DNA of 64,000 nt from Luscinia megarhynchos (lineage: Eukaryota > Chordata > Aves > Passeriformes > Turdidae). The number at the start of each line of letters is the position of its first letter. The first letter of the stretch is position 1. Positions 13,047 through 23,731 of the stretch are shown one piece after another. Under the pieces are notes generated by a model. It saw only the letters and a list, made by a program, of their open reading frames with translations. It did no database searches and had not been told where the DNA came from. A program made the translations under genes and the position numbers. The stretch covers positions 45,847,761 through 45,911,760 of the forward strand of contig CM067592.1 of the NCBI GenBank assembly GCA_034336665.1, read 5' to 3'.

Positions 13047-14140
13047 TGGGCTTGCATGGCCTGGTTTTGGTAGCAGGGGGGGCTACAGAGGTGACTTCTA
13101 TGAGAACCTGGTGGAAGCTTCTTCTGTGTGCCAGTCCCCAGTGGCTCCAAAGATGGACATGCCTCCGGCCAAGGTTGGGCCAATTAAAAATGATGGTAAT
13201 GCCTCTGCAATAATAGATTTAAGAAGAAATAAAAATCAAATGGAATTGCAGAGTTGAAGCTGCAACCAGAGAAGAGCGAAGGAAGAACATGTGAGATTAA
13301 TAACTCTGCAAACACCAAGGTCGGTGGAGAAGGAGGGGCAGGAGCTGCTCCAGGCACTGGAGCAAAGATTTCCCTGCAGCCCGAGGTACAGACAGACCAT
13401 GGTGAAGCAGCTGTGCCCCTGCAGCCCATGGGGATCCACAGGGATGCAGAGATCCACCCACAGCCCATGGGGATCCACGGGGGATGCAGAGATCCACCCA
13501 CAGCCCATGGGATCCATGGGGATGCAGAGATCCACCCACAGCCCATGGGATCCATGGGGGGATGCAGAGATCCACCCACAGCCCACGGGATCCATGGGGG
13601 ATGCAGAGATCCACCCACAGCCCATGGGAATCCACAGGGATGCAGAGATCCACCCACAGTCCATGGGATCCATGGGGGCTGCAGAGATCCACCCACAGCC
13701 CACGGGGATCCATGGGGGATGCAGAGATCCACCCACAGTCCATGGGGATCCACAGGGATGCAGAGATCCACCCACAGCCCGTGGGATCCATGGGGGATGC
13801 AGAGATCCACCCACAGCCCATGGAGGAGCCCCATGCTGGAGCAGTGGGTGCCTGGAGGAGGCTGTGACCCTGTGGGAGACCTGTGGAGAGAGGGGCCCTG
13901 CTCCCAGGCTGGAGCAGCCTGTCCTTGGAGGCTGCACTCCATGGAAGAGTGCCCCACACCACAGCAGTTTGGGAGGGACTGGTGCCCATGACATGGAGTC
14001 ACATTACAGCAGTTCACAGGGAGCTGTGAACTCCTGAGATGGGGTCGCTTTGGAGAAGTTGACGGAAAACTCTCTCCCAAGGGAGAGACCCCATGGTCCA
14101 GCAGGGGAACAGCTCCTCTCCCTGAGCACTGGGAAAAGCC
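13047..14140 (+). mobile_element. LTR, family 2, sense copy with expanded minisatellite
   Basis: Begins near GCTTGCATGGCCTGGTTTTGG, a start I recall from abundant avian LTRs, and matches the reverse complement of 52739-53793 across both flanks of the minisatellite. Examples are the GGTCGGTGGAGAAGGAGG and GGAGCAGTGGGTGCCTGGAG segments. Unlike that copy it appears to lose the 3' part with the AATAAA signal, so it is truncated. The overlapping open frames of 230-298 codons on both strands arise from the repeat and are not genes. Confidence 0.75.
13427..13822. repeat. Minisatellite, ~39-bp unit, 10 copies
   Basis: Ten units of 38-41 bp, each containing GCAGAGATCCACCCACAGCC followed by a variable CATGGGGATCCA(C/T)GGGG part. 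Units differ by small substitutions and 1-2 base indels. The unit is palindromic around GGATCC and CCATGG sites. Confidence 0.97.
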
Positions 14141-14394
14141 TGACCAAAATTGAAATATTTTAAATCCTTTTATGGAACAGTTTTCCTTGAAAAAAGTTTT
14201 CCTTTTTTTTTCCTTTTTCCAATTTTCCTGGGCACTTACTTTACTGTTGCTGTTATTGTTGTTGTTTTTTTTCCAGAAACCTCAAAATAAATGTGGAAGA
14301 GTTCATGAGGCTTATTGGAAAGACAGAACAAAATGAGCAAAACAGAAGTCTAAAATATAAGGAAAATGAGAAGGATGGTTTAATGGTGACATTG

Positions 14395-14475
14395 TTTGAT
14401 GATCATCATAGTGGGGATGCTAGGTTGATGGTTGGACTTGATGATCTCAACATTAATGATAATGTGATTCTATAA
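14395..14475 (+). repeat. Possible CR1 3' tail fragment
   Basis: Contains GGTTGGACTTGATGATCTCAA followed shortly by AATGTGATTCTATAA, which resembles the end of avian CR1 elements with a middle deletion. Too short to be sure. Confidence 0.4.
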
Positions 14476-16129
14476 GATAGGAATATATGATCTGAGCTTT
14501 ACAATGAAAGTGAAGGGGAAAAAGTACAAAAAATAATAAAACGTGTTAGTAGAAAATTAAAAAGTAATGGGGTAAATCTGTACTCCTACTGCCCAAGGAT
14601 ATATTTTTGCTCCTCTTAACTTGTGGGTCAAATTAATAAGAAAATTTTTTCCAGACTTTTAATTTTATTTTACATTGCCCAGTCACTACATCCCACAGAA
14701 ATGAAAAATATTATCACTGTTCAGAAAGGCTACCAATTGCTCCTTTGGCCAAAGTATAACTAACTAAAAGAAACCTGAAGACTGGTTTTCAGTACCTTTT
14801 TTTTCTTTAACAATAAATGACAGTGCTCCTTTGGAAGAAGATGTTGGAAAGGATTGTTTACTAACTGTCTCTCCCTATTCTACACAGCCACATGTTTTCA
14901 CAAGTCTCAAAGGAGCTAGAATCTTTGAGACTTCTGTCCCTCTTGGATTGAAATGGCATTGGACAATAATGCAAAAAGTCAATAAGAGTAGGTGAGAAAG
15001 AAGTGTGCAGATAAACAGAGAGGCATAATGGTCATGTCCATGCTCTCTACAGGAAAATCCCCTAAAATACCTATGTGGAGCAAGACTTAAAACTTTCCTA
15101 TCCCCATATGCCTCCTTGTTCTACTTTTAGAGAAATGTATAGGCAGAAAACGATTGAATAGCTATGTTTGTCCATAAGGATCACAAGCCTTCTTTTCTCT
15201 CAGTGCAAAGATCCTTTCACATTAAACCAGCACATTCTCTCTTTCCATAGATCTTGTCATCTTCCTTTATGGACGTCAGAGCACATGCAATGCAGAGCAT
15301 GAACTAATAGCAAGAATACTTTGCTTTCTTTTCAATTTCTTAGTGGCTTAGAGAGATAACTTAACAGAAATTTCCCCTAACAAGAATATCAGCTGAAAAA
15401 TATATTAAATAATTAGGTCGAAGTAGCTCATCATATTTTCTGTGTATTCTAGTTTGTTGCTTGTTTTTCTTCCCTTCCATATAGCAAATAACTTTTGCTT
15501 ATATAACAAGCTATTATTATTAGGCTAACCACTCAAAAGTCTGACTCAGCTATTAATAACCCCAAAGATAAAGGAGCACTTAACTGCTGGTTTTCAGATG
15601 GGTTTTAAGTAATTCTGCTCCCACTGAGTCAGGAGCTCTTTGCCAAGAGCTTTTAAAATCCTCCACTTCTGCCATTTCAATTTGTGCCTTTTTGACAATA
15701 GTAAGCAGCACATTCAGACCCCCAATATGTACACCCACACACAATGTCCTGCCTGCTCACACAACAATTTGCATTTACTTTGTTATTCTGCCAACCTTTC
15801 TTAATTCCACCAGTCATCCTTCCTTTCTGCAATTCAAATGAGTCACGGAATCCTGTGATCTGTTGTAGCATAAATGTTTTCCTACATTTTTGCTGAAAAT
15901 GGTTTCCCGAGAGCCTCACTACAGGCAGTGACTTTAAGTTCTTTCTAAATAAGGTCTTGAGAGTTATTTCTGTAAATGTGTCTTCATTTAGTAGCTGAAG
16001 TACCCTAGCTCCATAATGCATCCCCCAACAATATTTTTGTGTTTAAGCTCCTACCTTAATTCACAAAATGTGGCATAATGTTTCAGGACTGGGAGAAAGG
16101 ATCTCTGACTTGACTTTAGACTGTAAAGC
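14476..16129. other. Intergenic, no gene seen
   Basis: AT-rich sequence. An open frame of 114 codons on the minus strand at 15677-16021 has no recognisable domain. Confidence 0.5.
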
Positions 16130-16690
16130 TTTGTATTTGGTCTGGCTGAGATGGAGTTAATTTTGCCACAGCAGTTCTCACAGTGCTTTGCATTAGTAGC
16201 TGGAAAGATGTTGACAACACAGGAGTGCCTTGGCTGCTGTTGAGCAGTGCTGGCACAGCACCAGCCTCTCTTTTCACCATTAGGCTGAGATGAGCAAGAT
16301 CTTCGGAGAGGACGGAGCCAGGACAGCTGACCCAAACCAGCCAAAAGAATATTTCATATCGTATTATGTCTAGTCAGGAATACAACAATACAAACGAACG
16401 GAAAGAAGGAGGAAGTGGGCGGGAGAAGACATTTGTTGTTACTTGTTTGTCTTCCGCAGCAATTGCACATATAGAAGCTTTATTTCCAAGAGGTGGCTGG
16501 ATATTACCTGTTGAAGGGAAGTAGAGAATAAAATCTATTGTTTTCCTCTGCTTCCATGTGCAGCCATTGCTTTTCCTTTATGAAACTGCCTTATTCTTGA
16601 CCCATGTGTTTTTCCATCTTACTTTCTCCCCTCCCCCAGTCCTCCTCAGGAAGGAAGTAGCAAAATGGCTTGCAACAAGCACCCAGGCAA
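16130..16690 (+). mobile_element. Old avian ERVL-type LTR, sense
   Basis: Follows the order of a common avian LTR as I remember it: CTGGCTGAGATGGAGTTAAT, GTTGACAACACAGGAGTG, CTGTTGAGCAGTGCTGGCAC, GACAGCTGACCCAAACCAGCC, GAAAGAAGGAGGAAGTGG, then GTTTGTCTTCCGCAG and a pyrimidine-rich end. An AATAAA at 16527-16532 is in the R/U5 position. Heavily diverged; family name not assigned. Confidence 0.7.
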
Positions 16691-17959
16691 AGTCAATCCA
16701 CCACAAACTCTTAATTTTGCACAAATTCTAATCATAGGCCTGTGAGCATACCTAAAGGGGCTTGCAATGTTTCTGTATTGCTTTCCTCTAGACCTCTGGC
16801 TTTTTCCTCATAGCAGGACAACCTTCTTTGCAGCTTCAGGGTTGTACACAGGTAACAGTTTTTCAATTTGCTGAAGCTTGTTAAACTCAACTGGTTATTC
16901 ATTACATTAACAAGACACATCAATCACCGCAGTATAACCCAGTCCCTTTCTTCACCTAAAGATTACTATTAATCGCTTAGAAAAATAAGTCAATCTTGTT
17001 AAATAAATCCACTGCTATTAAATGAGACAATGGGGAAAAAAAGACGTTTTTAGAAGCACAGTTGTGATTCTACAGGGCTCAGAAACTTGTCAAACTATTC
17101 ATCCACATGGGGGTTTTTAGGATCCTGTTTCATTCAAGCAGATCAACTCTAGAGATAATCAGTCTTCTGGTGCTTCCCTTCAGCTTTCCAGAGTCGTTTG
17201 AGAATTCTCTAAAGTAATTGAAATTTAAATCTGTCTTATGCATTGTCCCAAGGAAGGTTGGGGAAGGTTTGGCAAACCCTTCTTCCTAAGAAGGGAGCGG
17301 TGCAGATGGTTGACCTGCATAGGAGTGGGGGGGATTGGGAGGGTAGTGAGAGCACAGCAGCATCAGAGTGAATCCTTAATTTAAAATTAGTTCTAAACTA
17401 GGATTTGGACAACTACTATTTGTCATTGCTTAAGGAAGCCTGGAGTCTGTAACTTAGTCTGGCTCAGTGTAGGAAGTATGGGATTGGAAAGATGAGACAT
17501 GGGATTCTCATGTTTCCACATTTTCATTGCTCAAGTACCTTCAATTGCTTCTGTCTCTCCTCTCTGCCCGATTGGATCACTATAAACAGTAAGGTCTTTG
17601 AAACAGAGACCATCTCAACCCATTCTGTGCAGTTACAAATCACTGTCTTAACACTTTTACTCATCTACTCTAAAGATTTTTCTTTTGAAGATACACTGGT
17701 GACTACAGCACAGAAAACTTTCAAAAGAGAAACAGCCTGTTCATCAATATTCTTGTTAACCATGTTCAACTTATTTTAGCAGCTAAAAAAAAAAACCAGA
17801 AAACTATGTTGATCTGAAGAATGTTGATTTTTACCTTAAAGCTGTCTCTTAAATTTTGCTCAAAGACCAATAGTGGAAATTAGATTTCCTTCACAGACAA
17901 AATTTCAGCTGATGGAAACTACTTCTGTTGCATGAGCATCTGATGGATATTAAATACTC
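16691..17959. other. Intergenic, no gene seen
   Basis: Only short chance open frames; no repeat family recognised. Confidence 0.5.
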
Positions 17960-18290
17960 AGTGCAGGCAGCTTGATGTGCAAGCTGCAGTGCAGGCTGCA
18001 GACTGAGCTCTGCTGGGACAGGAGGAGCCCCAGCCTGAGCACAAGACCCTTTGCACATCAAAGGGCACCTGTGTCCTGGCCAGGTGATAGGACACTGAGA
18101 AATAGCAGGAGCTGTGGTCTCTGGATGAAAGGGAGACTTTGGTGTGCTTAGACTGTGAAGGCATAAAAGCCCAGGGGTTGCTCTGTTCAGGGTCCCTCCT
18201 CAGAGGCACCAGCTCAAGCTGCTGTTATTTAGTTATCACACCAAGATTAAACTATTTTAAGGATCTGGACATGTGAGAATTTGTTATGGG
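17960..18290 (+). mobile_element. Possible unclassified LTR fragment
   Basis: Has an LTR-like arrangement: a GC-richer region, then GCATAAAAGCCCAGGGG (TATA-like, 18161-18177), then CTCAGAGGCACCAGCTCAAG, then a TTAAACTATTTTAAGG part that could hold a weak poly(A) signal. No second copy occurs in the window and no duplicated flanks were found, so this is a guess. Confidence 0.3.
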
Positions 18291-20700
18291 AAACTTAGGG
18301 TGGAGCTGCTGAGGAATCCTGGTCTGAATGTGAGTGTGAGGGGTGCAGCTGTGAAGGGGCTTCAGTTCCAACTCAGGTGGTGCAAATGTGACTGCCAGAG
18401 TGGCTCCTGGGTGGTTGGACAAGGAAGCTTCCCCAGCATGGAGATAACAATCGAAAGTTTTTTTCCTTGTGCCCTGAAACTAGATGACACTCAGATGCTT
18501 GAGCAGTGATGTCTCAGGATGCACTTCAGTAATGGATTGAGAACCAGAGAATTCTTCTGAAAAATGATCTTGGGAAATTCTTTCCCTTCTCTTCACAGAT
18601 ATGCAGACCACGGCAGAACTACTTATGCAATACCACAACTCTCCTGATCTGATTTGCCAAAGACTCACACTGTAATTAGGACAGCATGAAAGTTACTCCT
18701 GATGTCTCTCTTGACATTTGGGGTACTTTGATCACACTACAAGGTGTGCAGCTCTCTCCAGTAACTGATCACCTACTTAGAGACCTGGGCAACAGCTGAG
18801 ATCTTCAGTATTTTGACACACTGACCATTTTTTCTTTAATCAACCCTGCAGCCTATCATTCATAAGTAGCTTTACCACCTCATTTGGGAGTTGTTAGGAG
18901 ACGCATTTTAAAAATATTGTGTATTTCTAAACTACAATGAGATAAATGACATCAACTCATTATTCAAAGCATTACCTCCTTCCCCAGCTAGAAAGTAATA
19001 TATTCTCTGATCAGGGGATTTATTTTACTCCTCATGACACTAGATCAACTTAGATCAAGTAAAATATCTTGCATAAATTTTAAATAACTCTTTAGCATCT
19101 CTCCAAATATTTTACAATAGTAAAATCTCCTCATCTCAAGCTTCCTTTATTATTTTGGAAGATGGCAATATGAAGAAGACATTTTAAAAAGCTTCTTTTT
19201 TCATTTAACATGCACACAAATAATTAATTGAATTTAAAGCTGAATGATGAACTAGAAGATGGCATACACTACAGTTTAGCCAACATTGCCACATAGGCTA
19301 TACTAGCAAAGAAGTTACCCACACAATAAGAAGGAGATATTCTGCAGCAAGAGGTAAATCACATTGCTGAATGACATAATCTGTACCTACAGTGGACACA
19401 CATACAAGAGTGTTGGTTTTATTTGGCACAGAACCACCACATATTGGCTAGAAGCGTTGGCAAACCTCAGAACTAAGCGTTAAAAGCTCAGAACCTATTC
19501 ACCTCCACAAAGGACTGGCTGGACTGAGGATCTAACCTTAGGGAAATGGTACTGGGAGCCCACTGAATGTGAGCAGGCAGAGGCATGATAAAGGTGAAGA
19601 TCTGGTCCCATCCAGAGCACAGCTGTGTGGGATGGGCATGTAATAACTGAAGGATGCCTTAGGTCAGCAGTATCTGCATGCCCATGGCCGGGGGAGGCAG
19701 GGAAGCAGCCTGCATCACATGCCTCTGAGTCACTGCACCTCTTGGGCCTGTCCCCTGGGAAGCAGTTTACAATTACCACGACCTAACTTTCAGTCATCAA
19801 GACCATACAGAAGTGATGCTGAGCAGAGCCAAGGAAGGCACCTGAAGTCAAGATGCAGTCAAGGAGGGGTTATGGGAAAACAAAATCCAAATAGAGTTTG
19901 AATAATCATACCTCAGCATAAACCAATTAAATATTTAGGCCACTCTTTTTCATTCTTCTTTTAATATCTGTGTGGTGGGAGCTAAGCTGGTATGTATGCT
20001 AGCAAAAATGCTGGAAGTAAAAGCATGTGGTAGAGGAGCAAGTTCTAGCCGAACCACATGGGAAGGCAGGTTTTATTCTAGCTACCTACATTAGTTTTGT
20101 AAGCACTTCTATGCACAAGTTATATGTTTGCACTCGTGTACTTTTTGAACAAAAACGAATGAACTGGTATGTGGACTAAATTAGAGAGAATCACTCACAT
20201 CTTAACACTAGCAGACCAATGCAGTTATTAATAAAAATAATGCTCATATTCTGTAACCATTTCCAGTATGATCTGAGGTTCCCTTTTCCCTATAGCATCA
20301 CTGAAGATGATGGGAACTTCAAGTCAGTCCATTACAATCAGGAAGAAGGGTATGACCGCATAATTGCAGCGCGGATATTATTTTCTGAACTAGCTTATGT
20401 TAATAATGTCAGAAGTCAAGTTTCTGAACTCCACTATCTTATCTTGCAGGTTTTACATATCTGAGCTCACAGTGTGCCTTTCTTCGCATGAACACTTTCA
20501 GAATTATTATATAAGTAAATTATCTGTAAGATGAAAAATCCTCTTTTGTAAATGCCAGAGTTCTTCTGTCTTTGGACAGTGCAATCTTCATTGAATTAAG
20601 GTTATTTAGTGCACAAGAAGCACATCACAGCTTTCAAGATGACAAGGTAATCTTCATGATTCCTCCTTGAGAAAAAAATCATGCTAGAAAAGGAATTTTC
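18291..20700. other. Intergenic, no gene seen
   Basis: No exon, RNA gene or repeat family recognised. Short open frames, 94 codons at most. Confidence 0.5.
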
Positions 20701-20912
20701 TGGTTGTTTTTTTGTTTGGGTTTTTTTGTTTGTTTGTTTGTTTTTGGTTTTTTTTTTTAGGGGGGGGTTGGTTTGGTTTGGTTTGGTTTGGTTTGGTTTG
20801 GTTTGGTTTGGTTTGGTTGGGTTTGGGGTTTTTTTTTGGTTTTTTGGGATTTTTTTGTGGGGTGGTTTTTTTTTGTTTGTTTTTGTTTTTGGTTTTTGTT
20901 TGTTTTTTTTTG
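20701..20912 (+). repeat. G/T-only low-complexity tract with (GGTTT)n core
   Basis: 212 bases without a single C and with only two A (20759, 20849). The core at about 20767-20818 is nine to ten GGTTT units, flanked by T runs split by TTTG and GGGG. The open frames across it (Phe/Gly/Trp/Leu only) are artefacts. Confidence 0.97.
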
Positions 20913-23479
20913 CTAAAATGGTCCCTTCATTTCCAAATTAGGGAAAACCCAACTGCCCATTTTACAAATGGATGGACCCATGTAAAGTGTTACAATCCCA
21001 CAGCAGTCAGTTTAAAGACAGATGTCCTCAGCACCTGATAAAGGTATTTTGAACTTCCTCAGTTAGCCTTTTGCTGGCATGCTTTTGAGGGTTCACAGAC
21101 TTCACTGCTTCACAGAGATGCCTGTAGAAACAATAAACTAATACAACCACTAGTTTAGGTAGCAGATCACAATAGAGAGCTGGAAACCTAGGTTTTCAAA
21201 TATTCTTGAACCTGACTCAAATGCTTACATATAGTAGTCCTTATTCTAATTTATGCTTTGAAAGTTATTTCTCCTAACACCAAACACAGAAACTAATTTT
21301 TCTTTTAAGTCAGTTGGAATGATAAATCATTATTCTTGGGACAGGGACCAGAAAATTGTTTCCAGTATACAGGAGCAATTAACATGGAATGTGAAAGAGA
21401 AAGCTAGTTTCACAGTAAGAGCAAATGGCAAATACGACTTCTTTTTTGGGTCAAATTTTGTCTTACAGAATACAGGAGGACACAGAATACTCCTCTTTTA
21501 ATGCGTGTAATACTCCATCACTATCGAAAACATTCTGTGAATTCGCAGGGCAGAAACAACAAAGTCTCAAGCAGTACAGCGTAGTGGGAACTCTTGACAG
21601 TGAGATCAGCATGAATGAATGGGGAAGGTAAACTGGACTTGACTGAGGCTTTATTTTCCCTTCTTCCATGCAAATACTGTTTCTTTGAAGTAACAAAGCG
21701 AAAGCAATTCAAAGCTCAGCCATGTGTACATAGCACTGTTATTTCTTTACAGCAACTTTTGTTGTAATAAAAAAGTAAGACCTTTTACCTTGATACAGAG
21801 CTTTTCATCTTCAAAGCAATTTCACAGATACATTCTAGCTAAGCTGAACACCCCTTAACAGTTAAGGTTGATTACCATCACGATTCTGACTTCAAGAGGG
21901 ACAGGGTTTAAATAACTTATATGCATGAAAGTATTTGATGTCTGAAGAGGGATTAAAATTCAAGGGTCACTACGTCCTAATTGCCCACAATAGACCTTTT
22001 CTCAGGTTTAGTTTGTAAATTTCAGTTATATTGTGGTATTGTGGCTACACACTAAAGCCATAAAAGAAGTTAGCTACAACTTCACCGAAAAACAGTAACT
22101 TCAGCTAAAGAAGTTAACATGTAGCATCACTCATGCCCTTCTTTCTCCCTTTATACCATGATTTTCCAAAGTAAATTTCTTATCAGTATGCTCTACATTC
22201 TGACCTGCAGTAAGAATGTTTCAGCCGTGGAGACGAACATCCCAGCAGAGCACGAAGATTGTTAACACACACTGAAGACAGTATTTAAAAAAAAAACATT
22301 AAAAAAAAGCCAAAAAAAAGTTTAAAAACTATTCAAAGCTGCACAGAGAGCACATTCCAGCTAAAGCACGAGTTCCACACTAGCTGCTACTGCCTTAAGT
22401 TATAGGAATAACTGCTCCTTTTGGTGTACAAAGAACTGCCCCAAGATCTTAGCAGTTAAAATGTAGGACATAGGTCCAGTGGCGAATCTGAGCCTGTATT
22501 TACTAGCAGATGTGTGACAGTTTTTTAAGAGGCAGGTAGCGCCGAGTGGCATGTGAGAATAGCAAGTCTAACTGGCCAAAGTGTCTCCAGTAGATAAAGC
22601 TGCTTTAAAGGAAATATGTCAAACACCTTTACAAGCAAGTATTCCAATTAACAAGATAGTGGCTCTTTTTGAAAGCTATACAACTTATAAAACTATATCC
22701 AGATTTGTAACTACCTATAGAAACAAAATGCATAAATATATAAAAACTATTGATTCAAAACGTAAGATTATGGTACAGTAAAACAAATGTTCCTCCTAAA
22801 TCTATGGACTTGTAGAAAAATACCACAGATAGGAAAATTTTAATATTAATACACAATGAAAGTGTTTATCTTTTTCTCTCACTTAAAGCTCTATTTAGCT
22901 TGGAGAGCTAAACACGTGTAAACTTTCTATGTATGTGTACTTCAAAAAGAAGTTGTTTTTGTTTTGGTTTTAGTTTTTTTTGCAAAGCAGTTTTTTTCCA
23001 GTTTGTTCTCAGACATATTTTCGCATACTGAAAAGACAACCCTTAACTTGGAGCACATTAAAATTCTAAATTAATTGGATTTTTTTTTAATATATTTAAA
23101 ACAAACCTCTTTTACTTAGTTAAAAACATTCTAAATTCGGAATTTTCATGTAGGTTAGGGCTAGACTTTTGGTCTCATTTTGCCGTTTCCGGCACTCCCG
23201 AGCTAATTAGCATTTTGTCGCTTCGTGTCACTGTTTTATAGGACGCTTCAGGGATTTCTGTGGTGCAGTTTAACTCCACCTCTGTTGGCTAACTCAACGA
23301 TTTGAATGGCGGGGAAGTCAAGTAAACCGCTGAGTTCCCAGGAATACGGAAAGGTGGTCTGACTGAAACACAGACCCCGTGAAAGTTAGGCTCAGAGAGA
23401 CGGAGCTAGGGTTTGGCAACCCGAGCACACAGCTGCACCTTTAAGAAGTCACATTATTTCAATCACAGCCCCGCAGCGG
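20913..23479. other. Intergenic, upstream of MTAP promoter
   Basis: AT-rich, with an A-rich stretch at about 22285-22325. GC content and CpG begin to rise from about 23.2 kb towards the island. No exon recognised. Confidence 0.5.
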
Positions 23480-23695
23480 AGGCTCCCAGTCACAGGGCAG
23501 CACGCAGGTCGGAAGGGTTACGAAGCAAGCAGGACGGGCGCGCTGCTGCCGAGCCGAGCGGGGCTCAGCGCGGCCGGGCCCGCTCCCCTCACGGTCCGGC
23601 CACAGCGCGGGCGGGCGCTGCCCCCTGGCGGCGGGGAGCGCCCGGGCGCGCCGGGCCGAGCGCGGCCCCCGGCGCCGCCCCGCCCTCCCGCCAGC

Positions 23696-23731
23696 ATGGC
23701 CGCCGCCGCCGCCGCCTCGCTGCCCGTGAAG
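23696..23731 (+). CDS. MTAP: MTAP exon 1 (residues 1-12)
   Basis: Encodes M-A6-SLPVK. The ATG has A at -3 and G at +4, a strong initiation context, and it sits in the CpG island. Six consecutive GCC codons give an alanine run where human MTAP has a Ser/Gly/Thr-rich N-terminus. The donor is AAG|gtaagc, intron phase 0. The start fits because the joined protein is one residue longer than human and the conserved core begins directly in exon 2. The 5' UTR start is not visible in the sequence. Confidence 0.9.

Noticed and set aside
13184..14080. 298-codon minus-strand frame and overlapping 230-252 codon frames
   Set aside because: They follow the ~39-bp minisatellite and LTR; several frames on both strands are open at once, and the peptide is only the repeat.
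20681..21038. Phe/Gly/Trp-rich membrane-like open frames
   Set aside because: They are translations of a G/T-only low-complexity tract.
1..23400. Interferon genes or miR-31 that lie upstream of MTAP in other vertebrates
   Set aside because: No intronless interferon-like frame and no miR-31 mature sequence or its complement was seen.
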